A stretch of 47,882 nt of DNA, taken from contig NZ_CAJGZK010000023.1 in assembly GCF_904846215.1 (NCBI RefSeq), positions 1 to 47,882 of the forward strand, in the 5' to 3' direction. Of the stretch, positions 17,802-26,946 are shown in pieces. The notes below the pieces were generated by a model. It made no database searches. It had not been told where the DNA came from and was given only the letters and a program-made list of their open reading frames with translations. Each line of letters starts with the position of its first letter. Within the stretch, counting starts at the first letter, position 1. The position numbers and the translations under genes were made by a program. This stretch comes from Psychrobacter glacincola. Its GTDB lineage: Bacteria > Pseudomonadota > Gammaproteobacteria > Pseudomonadales > Moraxellaceae.

Positions 17802-17938
17802 TATAGTCAATGAAAAGTAATATCGACACATTATGTACTGCTGGTATCAATTTTTCTTGCTTGCTGTAGCTAGCCGACAGAGGCTGCAAAAAATTTGTAC
17901 CAGCAGTACCGTAGCGTTTCTAGAGTATTTTGACTATA
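17802..17938 (-). repeat. Dispersed palindromic element, copy C (137 bp)
   Basis: Bounded by TATAGTC (17802) and GACTATA (17938). Minus-strand core GCAGCCTCTGTCGGCTAGC then TACAGCAAGCAAGAAAAATT. Arms GTACTGCTGGTA and TACCAGCAGTAC pair perfectly. C/J/L subfamily. It ends 26 bp before the EmrE-like start codon and begins 31 bp after the queE stop. Confidence 0.95.
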
Positions 17939-17969
17939 TGTATTTAAGTGTCCATTCAGATTTTAGAGA

Positions 17970-18704
17970 CTATTTGCCCTTGGCATCCGCCCAAATAATC
18001 TTATGTAGTTGCAATTGAAAACGCACGGGCAGGGCGTCGGCTAACATCCATTCAGCAAGCTCACGCGCCAACACCGGCACTTCTGGACTGGTATCGTTTA
18101 CCGTGTCTTCTTGCGCGACATTAAACATCGGTGAAAACCATACCGTACCGACCAAGTCATTTAGCTTATAGTCGATAATTTTGGCTTTTGCCCAGTCATA
18201 ATCGGTGCGGTTCATGATGACAAATTTTATTTGGTCATGTTGAGTGAGATAATCGAGGTTTGACCATAAGTTTTTATCGACTTCACCTGAGCTTGGGGTT
18301 TTTAAATCCATCACTTTGCTGACCGCTGGCGGAACATTTTCAACCGTCAGTGCGCCTGCGGTTTCAAGAGAAATCTCATAGCCATCATTCAATAAACGCT
18401 TCATCAATTCAATGGCATTGGGCTGTGCTAAAGGCTCACCGCCGGTCAAGCAAATACGCTTGCAAGGGAAATTTGCAATGGTTGCCATGATGGTCTCAAG
18501 CGATTGACGTTCGCCACCACTAAAGGCATATTCGGTATCGCAATAGACGCAGCGAAGCGGACAGCCGGTCAAGCGTACAAATATCGTCGGCAACCCTGAG
18601 GTGATGGCTTCACCTTGTAAGGAATAGAAAATCTCCGTCAAACGTAACCCAGCTTCAGGGTCAGTGACAGGGATGACAGCCGTGCGTAAAGATAACTCAC
18701 TCAT
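17970..18704 (-). CDS. queE: 7-carboxy-7-deazaguanine synthase QueE
   Basis: 244 residues. A radical-SAM enzyme of queuosine biosynthesis that converts 6-carboxytetrahydropterin to 7-carboxy-7-deazaguanine. The cluster motif CPLRCVYC gives Cys48, Cys52 and Cys55; FYSLQGEAITSGLPTIFVRLTG precedes it and LTGGEPLAQ is the SAM motif. C-terminal RFQLQLHKIIWAD matches QueE. No other que gene is nearby. Its ribosome-binding site is weak. Confidence 0.95.
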   Translation of the reverse strand: MSELSLRTAVIPVTDPEAGLRLTEIFYSLQGEAITSGLPTIFVRLTGCPLRCVYCDTEYAFSGGERQSLETIMATIANFPCKRICLTGGEPLAQPNAIELMKRLLNDGYEISLETAGALTVENVPPAVSKVMDLKTPSSGEVDKNLWSNLDYLTQHDQIKFVIMNRTDYDWAKAKIIDYKLNDLVGTVWFSPMFNVAQEDTVNDTSPEVPVLARELAEWMLADALPVRFQLQLHKIIWADAKGK

Positions 18705-18855
18705 AATATTTCAAATACAGTTAAAGATTGATTGTGCCATCGAGCACATATCAAATAAAAAAGGTTTAATAATCTGTCTAACGCTCGGAAATTCAGTGCC
18801 CAAACGAGACGAAGATTATAACGTAAAGTCCTCTATTAAGCTGCTATTCAGCAAC

Positions 18856-18894
18856 AAAAAAGATGCTGGAGCACAAAGCTTCAGCATCTTTTTT
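18856..18894. terminator. Bidirectional terminator between dapD and queE
   Basis: AAAAAAGATGCTGGAGC (18856-18872) pairs with GCTTCAGCATCTTTTTT (18878-18894) through one wobble, with a 5-base loop. It ends the dapD transcript after the repeat copy D. Confidence 0.88.
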
Positions 18895-18929
18895 CAAAAC
18901 GAGAAATAATCATCATTAAGTATCTAGGC

Positions 18930-19076
18930 TATCGTCTATCCACTATAAAAGAAATATAGTGTTGCTGGGATGAATTTTGCGAAGCCTCTGTCTGACGCAG
19001 TGCACAGCAAGCGAGGAAAATTTATACCAGCGATACGTTTTAGTGACTGTACCTATTTTACTTTGAACGGATTATA
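18930..19076 (+). repeat. Dispersed palindromic element, copy D (147 bp, degenerate)
   Basis: Starts TATCGTC and ends GGATTATA. The core GAAGCCTCTGTCTGACGCAG then TGCACAGCAAGCGAGG is diverged. Arms GCTGGGATGAATTTT and AAAATTTATACCAGC retain partial pairing. It begins 18 bp after the dapD stop. Closest to copy A. Confidence 0.8.
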
Positions 19077-19094
19077 AGTATTTAGGCTAAGTAT

Positions 19095-19916
19095 TTAAGC
19101 CAAACGTAGTAACTCATTGACTGATGTTTTGGCGCGGGTTTGTGCATCCACTTTTTTCACGATGATAGCCGCATACAAGCTATGCGTGCCATCTTCAGAA
19201 GGCAAGCTGCCTGGCACAACGACTGAGCCTGCTGGTACGCGACCACGATGAATCTCACCTGTTTCGCGATCATAGATGCGCGTTGACTGACCGATATAGA
19301 CACCCATAGAGATCACTGCGCCTTCTTCTACGATAACGCCTTCAACGATTTCAGAGCGCGCACCGATAAAGCAGTTGTCTTCGATGATGGTCGGGTTGGC
19401 TTGTAATGGCTCTAAAACACCACCGATACCGACGCCGCCTGATAAATGGACATTTTTACCGATTTGAGCACATGAACCAACGGTCGCCCAGGTATCTACC
19501 ATAGCGCCTTGGTCAACATAAGCACCGATATTGACATACGATGGCATTAATACGGCGCCTGGCGCGATATAAGAGCCTTTACGCGCAACGGCTGGCGGCA
19601 CGACGCGTACGCCAGCTTCTTTAAACTGCGCTTCTGTCCAATCCGCAAATTTCGTTGGTACCTTGTCATAAAACTGGACATGCTCGCCCGCTGCTTGAAC
19701 GTAGTTGTCATTGAGGCGGAACGATAGCAAGACGGCTTTTTTTGCCCACTGATTGACGACCCATTCACCATCCTTTTTTTCTGCAACGCGCAAAGTGCCG
19801 TTATCTAGCTGCTCAAGTACTTGATTGATGGCATCACGGACATCTTGTGGCATGGTTGCTGGGCTATATTCATTGCGATTCTCAAAAGCTTGTTCGATGG
19901 TTTGTTGTAATGACAT
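19095..19916 (-). CDS. dapD: 2,3,4,5-tetrahydropyridine-2,6-dicarboxylate N-succinyltransferase DapD
   Basis: 273 residues from the chosen ATG, matching E. coli DapD (274). Succinylates tetrahydrodipicolinate in the lysine/diaminopimelate pathway. The start [14 protein letters not shown] has AGGA seven bases upstream; the longer frame (to 19988) adds 24 residues unlike DapD. The C-terminal half is a left-handed beta-helix of hexapeptide repeats ([40 protein letters not shown], ...), with conserved [22 protein letters not shown]. It stands alone, ended by the terminator at 18856-18894. Confidence 0.97.
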   Translation of the reverse strand: MSLQQTIEQAFENRNEYSPATMPQDVRDAINQVLEQLDNGTLRVAEKKDGEWVVNQWAKKAVLLSFRLNDNYVQAAGEHVQFYDKVPTKFADWTEAQFKEAGVRVVPPAVARKGSYIAPGAVLMPSYVNIGAYVDQGAMVDTWATVGSCAQIGKNVHLSGGVGIGGVLEPLQANPTIIEDNCFIGARSEIVEGVIVEEGAVISMGVYIGQSTRIYDRETGEIHRGRVPAGSVVVPGSLPSEDGTHSLYAAIIVKKVDAQTRAKTSVNELLRLA

Positions 19917-20027
19917 AAACATTCCTAAAATTGATGAAAGTAAATAAAAAACTTGCCGTATTGTCGCTAATTTGGCAACTTTTAGCAAACGTGATAGACG
20001 ATACTATAAGTTTAAGGGTTCATGGTC

Positions 20028-20960
20028 TTAAGTATTGCTATTTATCCAGTCTAAAATGTCTTGATAAACTAGCGTATTGTTCTGTTCATGGAGCGGCTCA
20101 TGGCGCATATGAGGGTAGAGCTGCACAGAGACATGATCAAAATGCTGTCTGTCTAAGCGATTGGCAATGTTGCGAATGCCGCGACCCATATCACCGATGG
20201 GGTCATTTTCTCCGCTGATCAATAACATCGGAAAATCTTTGGCAATCGTCATCGCCCAGTTTTTATGCAAGCCTGCGTCCATCAATGTAAAGAGGGTCAT
20301 AAAGCCGTTATTGGTAAAGTCAAAACCCGTCAATGGATCGGCTTCATAAGCTTCAACGGCGGCAGGGTCTTCGCTCAACCACGCAAAATTTGATGAAGAA
20401 ATGCGATTGTTAAGCTTGCTATTGAGTACTTTATTCATCACGTTAGCAAACAGGGTATTTGGCTTTTTAGGCGCCGCTTTTGCCAGTAACTTATTGATTG
20501 GTAGCAATACTTTGGTCAATGGATTGGCATCAGCTGTACCCATCAAGATAGCGCCGGTAAAGTTACGCGCATGGTGCTTAAGGACGTTACGTACGATAAA
20601 CGAGCCCATAGAGTGACCCATGACGAAGTGAGGTACATTCGGATGACGCACTTTTAAGCTGTCCGCCATGACGATGACATCTTTTAACAATGACTGCACA
20701 GGATGCTCTTCACCAAAAAAACCCAAATCTTTGGCAGATTTGACGGTTTTTCCATGACCAAGCTGATCATAAGTGGCGACCGCAATACCGTGATCGGCTA
20801 AAAATTGCGCAAAGTCTGCATAGCGCCCGCTGTGCTCTGCCATGCCATGTACAATCAGCAAAGTTGCGCTAATGGCAGTATCACTATGGCTCGGCTCAAA
20901 AAAGGTATGATGCAGATAATGGGTGTTGTCAGAGGAGGTGATTTGTGCGGTATTACTCAT
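20028..20960 (-). CDS. Alpha/beta hydrolase (lysophospholipase/monoacylglycerol lipase-like)
   Basis: 310 residues of the serine-aminopeptidase S33 (Hydrolase_4) family. Oxyanion motif HGMAEHSGRYADFA, nucleophile elbow GHSMGS with Ser117, catalytic acid region LLISGENDPIGD, and His in YPHMRHEPLHE. DQLGHG is the typical D-x-x-G-H-G. It should hydrolyse a monoacyl lipid ester; the exact substrate is not inferable. No signal peptide, so cytoplasmic. RBS AAGGACT. Confidence 0.88.
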   Translation of the reverse strand: MSNTAQITSSDNTHYLHHTFFEPSHSDTAISATLLIVHGMAEHSGRYADFAQFLADHGIAVATYDQLGHGKTVKSAKDLGFFGEEHPVQSLLKDVIVMADSLKVRHPNVPHFVMGHSMGSFIVRNVLKHHARNFTGAILMGTADANPLTKVLLPINKLLAKAAPKKPNTLFANVMNKVLNSKLNNRISSSNFAWLSEDPAAVEAYEADPLTGFDFTNNGFMTLFTLMDAGLHKNWAMTIAKDFPMLLISGENDPIGDMGRGIRNIANRLDRQHFDHVSVQLYPHMRHEPLHEQNNTLVYQDILDWINSNT

Positions 20961-21150
20961 AAAAATCCAGTCCTTGAATGGTTAAGGGTATGATGAGATA
21001 GATTATATATTTTTTAGAACTTTATTATAGGGATAAGTTATTGCTACAACCACTCTAATTGCGAAATTTGGCAACATTAGTATGTTATTTGGCGTTCAAT
21101 GGGTGTTATAGTCCAGATGTTTAAACGACAGCTACAAAAATAGCAGCCAT

Positions 21151-21178
21151 AAAAAAACCCCCATCAAAGTGATGAGGG
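21151..21178 (-). terminator. Terminator of tRNA-Asn
   Basis: On the minus strand CCCTCATCA (21178-21170) pairs with TGATGGGGG (21166-21158), with one wobble, followed by seven T. Confidence 0.88.
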
Positions 21179-21235
21179 TCTTGGCAAATGCCATAATCGA
21201 ATCAAAGATGACTCAAAAAATTTACTACTAAAATA

Positions 21236-21311
21236 TGGCTCTCCAACCTGGGCTCGAACCAGGGACACACGGATTAACAGTCCGTTGCTCTACCAACTGA
21301 GCTATTGGAGA
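21236..21311 (-). tRNA. tRNA-Asn (anticodon GTT)
   Basis: Minus-strand TCTCCAA pairs with TTGGAGA; G discriminator and encoded CCA (21238-21236). The anticodon loop CTGTTAA gives GTT. T-arm GGTTCGAGCC and D-arm AGCTCAGTTGGTAGAGC are canonical. Confidence 0.97.
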
Positions 21312-21383
21312 ATAGGCGGTAAGTGTTTAATCGCTTACAACAAGCTTAGAGAATCTCTAGTGAGTTCTTGCTAAGTGGGGCGT

Positions 21384-21411
21384 ATTCTAGCAAAGATAAA
21401 AAATACGTCAA
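21384..21411 (-). promoter_or_regulatory. Promoter of tRNA-Asn
   Basis: On the minus strand TTGACG (21411-21406), 16 bp spacer, TAGAAT (21389-21384), followed by the GC-rich ACGCCCC, the kind of discriminator seen at stringently controlled stable-RNA promoters. The remaining 21412-21708 gap holds only the upstream region of the SDR gene. Confidence 0.75.
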
Positions 21412-21708
21412 GCTTTTTTTTGCATATTTTTATAGATTAGAAATACTAGCGCTGTCATAAAGGATTTGTCGAGCCAATTTGCGTCATATCTTTGATATAA
21501 ATCTGTTTGCGAAGCAACAACAAATAAAGGCACTTGCTTATACTATAATTATTTAGTTTTGATAAATGAACTGAGCTATTGGTTAATAAAATAATGCTAA
21601 TGGCGTCAGCTTAATCATAGCTATATAACTGTTAAAGGCTTATAGAATAAAGATTGATCAAAGCCGACCGAAGTATAAAGCCTCAAGCGACTAAAAAGGA
21701 TATTTGCG

Positions 21709-22446
21709 ATGACAGACACTGCTAAGAAACAACATATTGTGATTACGGGTGCGACCTCTGGTATTGGTTATCAGCTAGCAAAAGATTATCTAGTAGAGGG
21801 ACACCATGTCTATGCCGTCGGTCGTGATGAGGAAGCCTTGTCTGCGCTTAAATCATTAGGAGCAGAGACGGTTGAGGTTGATCTGATGGATCGCGAAAAG
21901 GTATTAACGGCTTTTGACAAAATCAGTAAGATTGATTTGGCGATTTGCGGTGCTGGCATGTGCGAATATTTAGATATGCCTGATTTTGATAGCGCGGCGT
22001 TTATGAAGGTTGTCACAGTGAATATGGGCACGTTATCGCATGCTATCGAAGGAGTGTTGCCAAAGCTGATGGCATCAAAAGGGCGCTTGGTGGGTATCGG
22101 CTCAGCGTCGGCTTACGTGCCATTTGCCCGTGCAGAGGCTTATGGCAGCTCAAAAGCAGCTATTCATTATTTAATGAAAACTTTGCAGATTAGTCTTGCA
22201 CCGCATGGTGTATCGGTGAGCTTAGTAGTACCCGGTTTCGTTGAGACCCCAATGACCAAGCAAAACGATTTCCCGATGCCGTTTCTACAGACGACACAGC
22301 AGGCAAGTCAAGCGATTCGTGCTGGAATTAAGAGTGGTCATGACGTCATTGAATTTCCCAAAAAACTGACGTTGCCATTAAAAGTATTAGGAACATTACC
22401 TGATTTGGTGTGGCAACAGGTCAGTACAAAAATCAATAAAAAATAG
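21709..22446 (+). CDS. Short-chain dehydrogenase/reductase of the lipid-modification cluster
   Basis: 245 residues, classical SDR. Nucleotide-binding TGATSGIG (residues 13-20), NMG at about 104 and catalytic Tyr145-x3-Lys149 in YGSSK. RBS AAGGAT. It is the first gene of a plus-strand run with an FAD amine-oxidase-like protein, DUF1365, a CFA-synthase-like methyltransferase and DUF2177, a neighbourhood that recurs in proteobacteria. It probably oxidises or reduces an intermediate of a modified fatty acid (inference); the reaction is unknown. Confidence 0.88.
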   Translation: MTDTAKKQHIVITGATSGIGYQLAKDYLVEGHHVYAVGRDEEALSALKSLGAETVEVDLMDREKVLTAFDKISKIDLAICGAGMCEYLDMPDFDSAAFMKVVTVNMGTLSHAIEGVLPKLMASKGRLVGIGSASAYVPFARAEAYGSSKAAIHYLMKTLQISLAPHGVSVSLVVPGFVETPMTKQNDFPMPFLQTTQQASQAIRAGIKSGHDVIEFPKKLTLPLKVLGTLPDLVWQQVSTKINKK

Positions 22447-22497
22447 CCAGTTTTACTATTTTTGAACACCTATAAAGAAAATAACTAGGAATATTTT

Positions 22498-24204
22498 ATG
22501 CCGTTTTTGCGCCGTAAATCTAAGCAGCTATCTAATCAAGTAGAAGCCGTTGTTAAGGCCACAAGCCGTCATTCAGAGGATAAGAATGATGCACAAGTCA
22601 GAAAAAATATCGCTATTATTGGCTCAGGGGTATCAGGTTTAACTTGTGCTCATTATTTGGCAACGCAATTTGAGGTCACCGTATTTGAAGCCAGTGATTA
22701 TATTGGCGGGCATGTAAATACTATCGATGTGACGCTACAAGATGGTAAAAAAGCAAAGCGAAGCACGGTTGAGAAAAGTGCGATAGATACTGGCTTTATC
22801 GTCTTTAATGAGCGTACCTATCCCAATTTTTTCCGCCTGCTTTACGAGCTGCAAGTACCTTTTCAAGCAACGGATATGAGCTTTTCAGTCAGAAACAGTG
22901 CCCGTAATTTTGAATATAATGGTCATACGCTCAACACGTTATTGTCGCAACGTAAGAATATTTTAAGTCCCAAGTTTTGGGCATTTATCACTGATATTTT
23001 GCAGTTCAATAAACAAGTGCGTCAGCTATGCCAAGATTATGATAAGGCACGGGAGCAGGGGCAGGATATTGCTGTTTTTACCAAACAAACGCTAGGCGAG
23101 TATCTAGATACTAAAAAATATGGGGACTTGTTCAAGGATAATTATTTATTACCGATGGTATCTGCCATTTGGTCGACCAGTATGCGCGACGTACAAGACT
23201 TCCCCTTAGTGTTCTTCGCTCAATTCTTTGACAACCATGGTTTGCTCGATGTGGTCAATCGTCCACAGTGGTTTACGATAAAAGGCGGCTCTAAGCAGTA
23301 TGTAAATAAGTTGGTCACACGTTTTGTAAAAGCAGGTGGCAGCATTCGCGTCAATACACCTGTACAGTCGATCAGTCGCGCAGATGACAAAGTGATGTTG
23401 AAGGTTATGGATAAAACCGATGATAAGGCGCAAACACTTGTGTTTGATGAAGTTATCTTTGCTTGCCATGCAGATACAGCACTCAAAATATTAACAGACG
23501 CCAATCCTGTTGAGCAGAAAACATTAAGTAAATTTGTCTTTACCAGTAATACAGCGGTTCTACATACCGATACCTCAGTTTTACCAAAAAACTCGCTGGC
23601 ATGGGCAAGCTGGAACTATTTAATCGATAATAAAGATGCAAATAAGGACAGCAAAGCGCTACCGCAAAGTGCCACAAAGCCAGTATTGACCTATCATATG
23701 AATATCCTGCAGCGCTTAACCAAAAAGCACAATTATTTAGTGACACTCAATCATGAGGTGGATGAAAGCCAAGTTATCAAGCGTATAGACTATAGTCATC
23801 CCGTGTTTAATAACGAGATGATTGCCGCGCAAGCACAGTGGTCAAGTATTTCTGGTAGTAGCGGTTCACATACCCATTTTTGCGGTGCTTATTGGTTTAA
23901 TGGTTTCCATGAAGACGGTGTAAGAAGCGCTCTACGTGTCTGTCAGGCCCTAGGATGCGACATCGATATCAAAGATACCGTTGACCCAATCCATTTGCCT
24001 GATGCTAAAAGCGCTCATACGCCGTTCCGTTACAAAGACTTGCCAATAAAAGCAGATAAAAAATTACCCAAACTCAAAAAGCGTCAGATAGCCACTGCTA
24101 CGACCAATCAAGAGTTGGTGCAATACATTGCAACGTTAGAGCCGGTGGCTAAAGCATTTAAAAAGAAGAAATCGGTTTTTTTTGCTCGTCGTAAAGATAA
24201 GTAG
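22498..24204 (+). CDS. FAD-dependent amine-oxidase-like protein
   Basis: 568 residues, longer than usual because of a basic N-terminal ~35 residues and a lysine-rich C-terminal tail. The FAD-binding fingerprint IAIIGSGVSGLTCAHYLA has glycines 42, 44 and 47, and VFEASDYIGGHVNT completes the dinucleotide-binding site. GAYWFNGFHEDGVRSALRVCQALG near residue 480 is the C-terminal FAD segment. The family (NAD(P)-binding/amino-oxidase, COG2907) travels with DUF1365 and CFA-like methyltransferases. Probable desaturation or oxidation of a membrane acyl chain (inference). Confidence 0.87.
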   Translation: MPFLRRKSKQLSNQVEAVVKATSRHSEDKNDAQVRKNIAIIGSGVSGLTCAHYLATQFEVTVFEASDYIGGHVNTIDVTLQDGKKAKRSTVEKSAIDTGFIVFNERTYPNFFRLLYELQVPFQATDMSFSVRNSARNFEYNGHTLNTLLSQRKNILSPKFWAFITDILQFNKQVRQLCQDYDKAREQGQDIAVFTKQTLGEYLDTKKYGDLFKDNYLLPMVSAIWSTSMRDVQDFPLVFFAQFFDNHGLLDVVNRPQWFTIKGGSKQYVNKLVTRFVKAGGSIRVNTPVQSISRADDKVMLKVMDKTDDKAQTLVFDEVIFACHADTALKILTDANPVEQKTLSKFVFTSNTAVLHTDTSVLPKNSLAWASWNYLIDNKDANKDSKALPQSATKPVLTYHMNILQRLTKKHNYLVTLNHEVDESQVIKRIDYSHPVFNNEMIAAQAQWSSISGSSGSHTHFCGAYWFNGFHEDGVRSALRVCQALGCDIDIKDTVDPIHLPDAKSAHTPFRYKDLPIKADKKLPKLKKRQIATATTNQELVQYIATLEPVAKAFKKKKSVFFARRKDK

Positions 24205-24247
24205 CTGTAGTCGCTAAACATAGCGTTACTCATTGAAGGTAATAAGC

Positions 24248-25324
24248 ATGCCAGCATCAGAACAGTCTAATAGTATATGCGTAGAGCCTGCGTTGTCAGA
24301 TGATGCTAAGGGTTTACCACACCAAATATTTCATGGCACAACATGGCACAGTCGATTGCTACCGAGTATGCATAAATTCGCTTATCCTTATCGTTATTGG
24401 GGTATTAATATTACGGCATTAGCAGCAGGTCAGGCATTACCAGAAGTAGATATCAGACCATTTATCGACAACAAAATCCTGAAAAAATTGCCATTTAACA
24501 AACTATTGCTATTTTCTGGAACAAAAAAAGCCTTACAGCAGTTTTATGCTGAGGATTATTTACAAGGGTTAAGCGGACAAGATAAGGATAGCCTAAGTAA
24601 AAATAAATATTTTAATCATAACAGCCAACCGTCAGCCAAAGGCAAAACACCAGATAAACACGCATTTTTAATCGCTGCTCAAGCGCTTGAGCAGCGATTA
24701 AGACAAGCGTTTACCACACAGACAGGCAGTGCGCCAACAGGCGATATGATTGGCATGCTCGTTTGCCGCAATGCAGGTATATATTTTAGTCCAGTGAATT
24801 TTTATTTGGGTTTTGATAAAGCGCAAAAACCTAGCCATCTATTGGCAGAAGTATCCAATACACCATGGGACAAACGCCATTATTATGGGTTTTTATTAGA
24901 GGGGATAAATACTGAGTTTTGTCATGATAAAAGTTTTCATGTCTCACCTTTTAATCCCATTGACCAGCAATATCAGTGGCACGTAACGATTAAAAGAGCG
25001 ATAAAAAATACTGTCATCAGTGAAGTGAAAACTGAGGCAACCACGTTGTCAAAGCAGTGTTTGGATATTCGTATTGCCATCAACATCAGTGACAAGCGCG
25101 GTGAAGTATTAAAGACCGGTATAAAAATGTCAGGCGTACCAATGACAGCGACAACGATTCGCGATAGCTTGCGTAAAAATCCACTAATGAATATAACGTC
25201 TTTAATGCGTATTTATGGGCATGCTTTTAAACTCTATGCCATTAAAAAAGTACCCTATATCAATTACGATGAAACATTAGCCGATAGCAAGCAGCATGAT
25301 GGCAATAATAAAAGTAAGCAGTAA
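24248..25324 (+). CDS. DUF1365 family protein
   Basis: About 358 residues. IFHGTTWHSRLLPSMHKFAYPYRYWGINI opens the domain; later FSPVNFYLGFD, LAEVSNTPWDKRHYY and DKSFHVSPFNPIDQQYQW are family hallmarks. The ATG at 24248 is preferred over an upstream TTG because AAGG lies eight bases before it. An insertion around residues 110-145 (QDKDSLSKNKYFN...) looks low-complexity. Function unknown; always linked to the FAD protein and CFA-like enzyme. Repeat copy E begins 1 bp after its stop. Confidence 0.88.
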   Translation: MPASEQSNSICVEPALSDDAKGLPHQIFHGTTWHSRLLPSMHKFAYPYRYWGINITALAAGQALPEVDIRPFIDNKILKKLPFNKLLLFSGTKKALQQFYAEDYLQGLSGQDKDSLSKNKYFNHNSQPSAKGKTPDKHAFLIAAQALEQRLRQAFTTQTGSAPTGDMIGMLVCRNAGIYFSPVNFYLGFDKAQKPSHLLAEVSNTPWDKRHYYGFLLEGINTEFCHDKSFHVSPFNPIDQQYQWHVTIKRAIKNTVISEVKTEATTLSKQCLDIRIAINISDKRGEVLKTGIKMSGVPMTATTIRDSLRKNPLMNITSLMRIYGHAFKLYAIKKVPYINYDETLADSKQHDGNNKSKQ

Positions 25325-25325
25325 C

Positions 25326-25473
25326 TATAGTCGATTCATTTTAAAAACGATACAGTGCTATTGGCTATAAATTTTTTGCAGCCTCTGTTTGCATGGGCAC
25401 AGCAAGCAAGAAAAAATTATAGCCAATAGCATGTTATTACCATCGTAGCGCTTTTATTTTGAACTGACTCTAT
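25326..25473 (+). repeat. Dispersed palindromic element, copy E (148 bp)
   Basis: TATAGTCGATTC at the left, GACTCTAT at the right. Core GCAGCCTCTGTTTGCATG then GGCACAGCAAGCAAGAAA. Arms GCTATTGGCTATAA and TTATAGCCAATAGC pair perfectly. Nearly identical to the inverse of copy G. It separates DUF1365 from the methyltransferase inside an otherwise compact cluster. Confidence 0.94.
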
Positions 25474-25549
25474 TATGTCAAGGCTTCAAGGATTCAAGAT
25501 TTAACTTAAAGTGCTTACTATTGAGCATTTATATAAGGATGAGTAGACG

Positions 25550-26908
25550 ATGTCAGCAAGACCAACCAGCAGGGCACCCGCATCAAAAACAGGAAAAATT
25601 ATCGCTCGTATGAGTCAAACGGTTAGCGAAAGTGCTATTTTGCAGCCAGTCGGTAATAGTGTCAATTATCTAACCAGAAAAGCCATATTCCGTGCTTTGA
25701 CGCATATTCAATTTGGCAGTATCACTATTATTGAGGATTTTACTGGACAGGAATCTGAGCCGCATCGTTTTGGCAAACCCTCTGCTGACAACATAAGCAG
25801 CTCAGCTATCGGTCGTCACCCATTAGATGTGACACTTAAGATTCATGATAGTAGTGTGTATCGTCAGCTGTTATTTGGCGGCTCTATTGCGCTTGCGGAC
25901 AGTTATATCAATGGCGAATGGGATACGGACGATCTGACAGGTTTGATTCGACTGGCAGCGCGTAATTTGGCGGTGCTCAATCAGTTAGAGAGCCGCTTTG
26001 CTGGTATTAGTAAGACTTTTGAGCGGGCAAATCATAAACTGCGCAGTAATGACAAATCTGGCTCAAAATCTAATATTTTAGCGCATTACGACTTGGGTAA
26101 TGACATGTACCAGCGTTTTTTAGACGATACGATGATGTATTCATCGGCAGTCTATAAAACGCTAGATACGACATTGGCTGAGGCGCAGCAGCATAAACTG
26201 GCGCTGATTTGTGAGCGCCTACAACTGAAGCCCGAAGATACTGTGCTAGAGATTGGTACGGGATGGGGCGGTTTTGCTATTTATGCAGCAACGCATTATG
26301 GCTGTCAAATTACGACGACGACTATCTCGGACGCGCAATATCAAGAGGCGCAGTCCCGTGTCAAAGCAGCTGGGCTGACTGATAAAATCACCCTATTAAA
26401 GCAAGACTATCGTGAGCTGACAGGACAGTATGACAAATTGGTCAGTATCGAGATGATTGAGGCAGTTGGACATGAATATTTGCCGATTTTTTTTGCCAAA
26501 TGTAATACTCTACTTAAGCCAACAGGATTGATGGTGCTGCAAGCCATTACCTTTAATGATCAAAATTATCAGGATTATATAAAATCTGTCGATTTTATTC
26601 AGACGCATATTTTCCCCGGTGGTTGTTTATTGTCCAATCAAGAATTAACGACGCAGTTTACTGAGCAGACCGATATGGTCATCAAGCAATTGCACGATTA
26701 CGGTTTTGACTACGCTTTCACGCTACGAGATTGGCGTACTGCCTTTATATCACAGCGTGAAGAGATAAAAGCGCTCGGTTATGATGAAGCGTTTATTCGT
26801 CTGTGGGAGTTTTATTTTTGCTATTGCGAAGGGGGGTTTTTGGAACGTACGATTGGAGTCGTGCAAGTCACCGCGGTCAAGCCAAACAACATTGATACAT
26901 CGCATTAA
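25550..26908 (+). CDS. Cyclopropane-fatty-acyl-phospholipid synthase-like methyltransferase
   Basis: 452 residues of the CFA-synthase family. SAM-binding motif VLEIGTGWGGFAIYA starts at residue 232; HYDLGNDMYQRFLDDTMMYSSA, EMIEAVGHEY, QAITFNDQNY and FIQTHIFPGGCL are CFA hallmarks. C-terminal LWEFYFCYCEGGFLERTIGVVQV matches too. It methylates or methylenates an unsaturated acyl chain in the membrane; whether it makes a cyclopropane ring or another methylated product cannot be told. RBS AAGGATG. Position between DUF1365 and DUF2177 suggests the multigene pathway version rather than stand-alone cfa. Confidence 0.9.
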   Translation: MSARPTSRAPASKTGKIIARMSQTVSESAILQPVGNSVNYLTRKAIFRALTHIQFGSITIIEDFTGQESEPHRFGKPSADNISSSAIGRHPLDVTLKIHDSSVYRQLLFGGSIALADSYINGEWDTDDLTGLIRLAARNLAVLNQLESRFAGISKTFERANHKLRSNDKSGSKSNILAHYDLGNDMYQRFLDDTMMYSSAVYKTLDTTLAEAQQHKLALICERLQLKPEDTVLEIGTGWGGFAIYAATHYGCQITTTTISDAQYQEAQSRVKAAGLTDKITLLKQDYRELTGQYDKLVSIEMIEAVGHEYLPIFFAKCNTLLKPTGLMVLQAITFNDQNYQDYIKSVDFIQTHIFPGGCLLSNQELTTQFTEQTDMVIKQLHDYGFDYAFTLRDWRTAFISQREEIKALGYDEAFIRLWEFYFCYCEGGFLERTIGVVQVTAVKPNNIDTSH

Positions 26909-26946
26909 TACGCTGCATTTTTATTCCATTATAAAAGGATCTTACT

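Noticed and set aside
17776..17889. N-terminal extension of the EmrE-like transporter
   Set aside because: The 38 extra codons translate repeat copy C and its flank; the inner ATG has a good ribosome-binding site and gives a family-typical start.
18664..18909. 81-residue plus-strand frame over the queE start and terminator
   Set aside because: It overlaps queE and reads through a strong terminator hairpin; no ribosome-binding site.
19917..19988. N-terminal extension of DapD
   Set aside because: 24 residues unlike DapD; the ATG at 19916 has AGGA upstream and gives the E. coli length.
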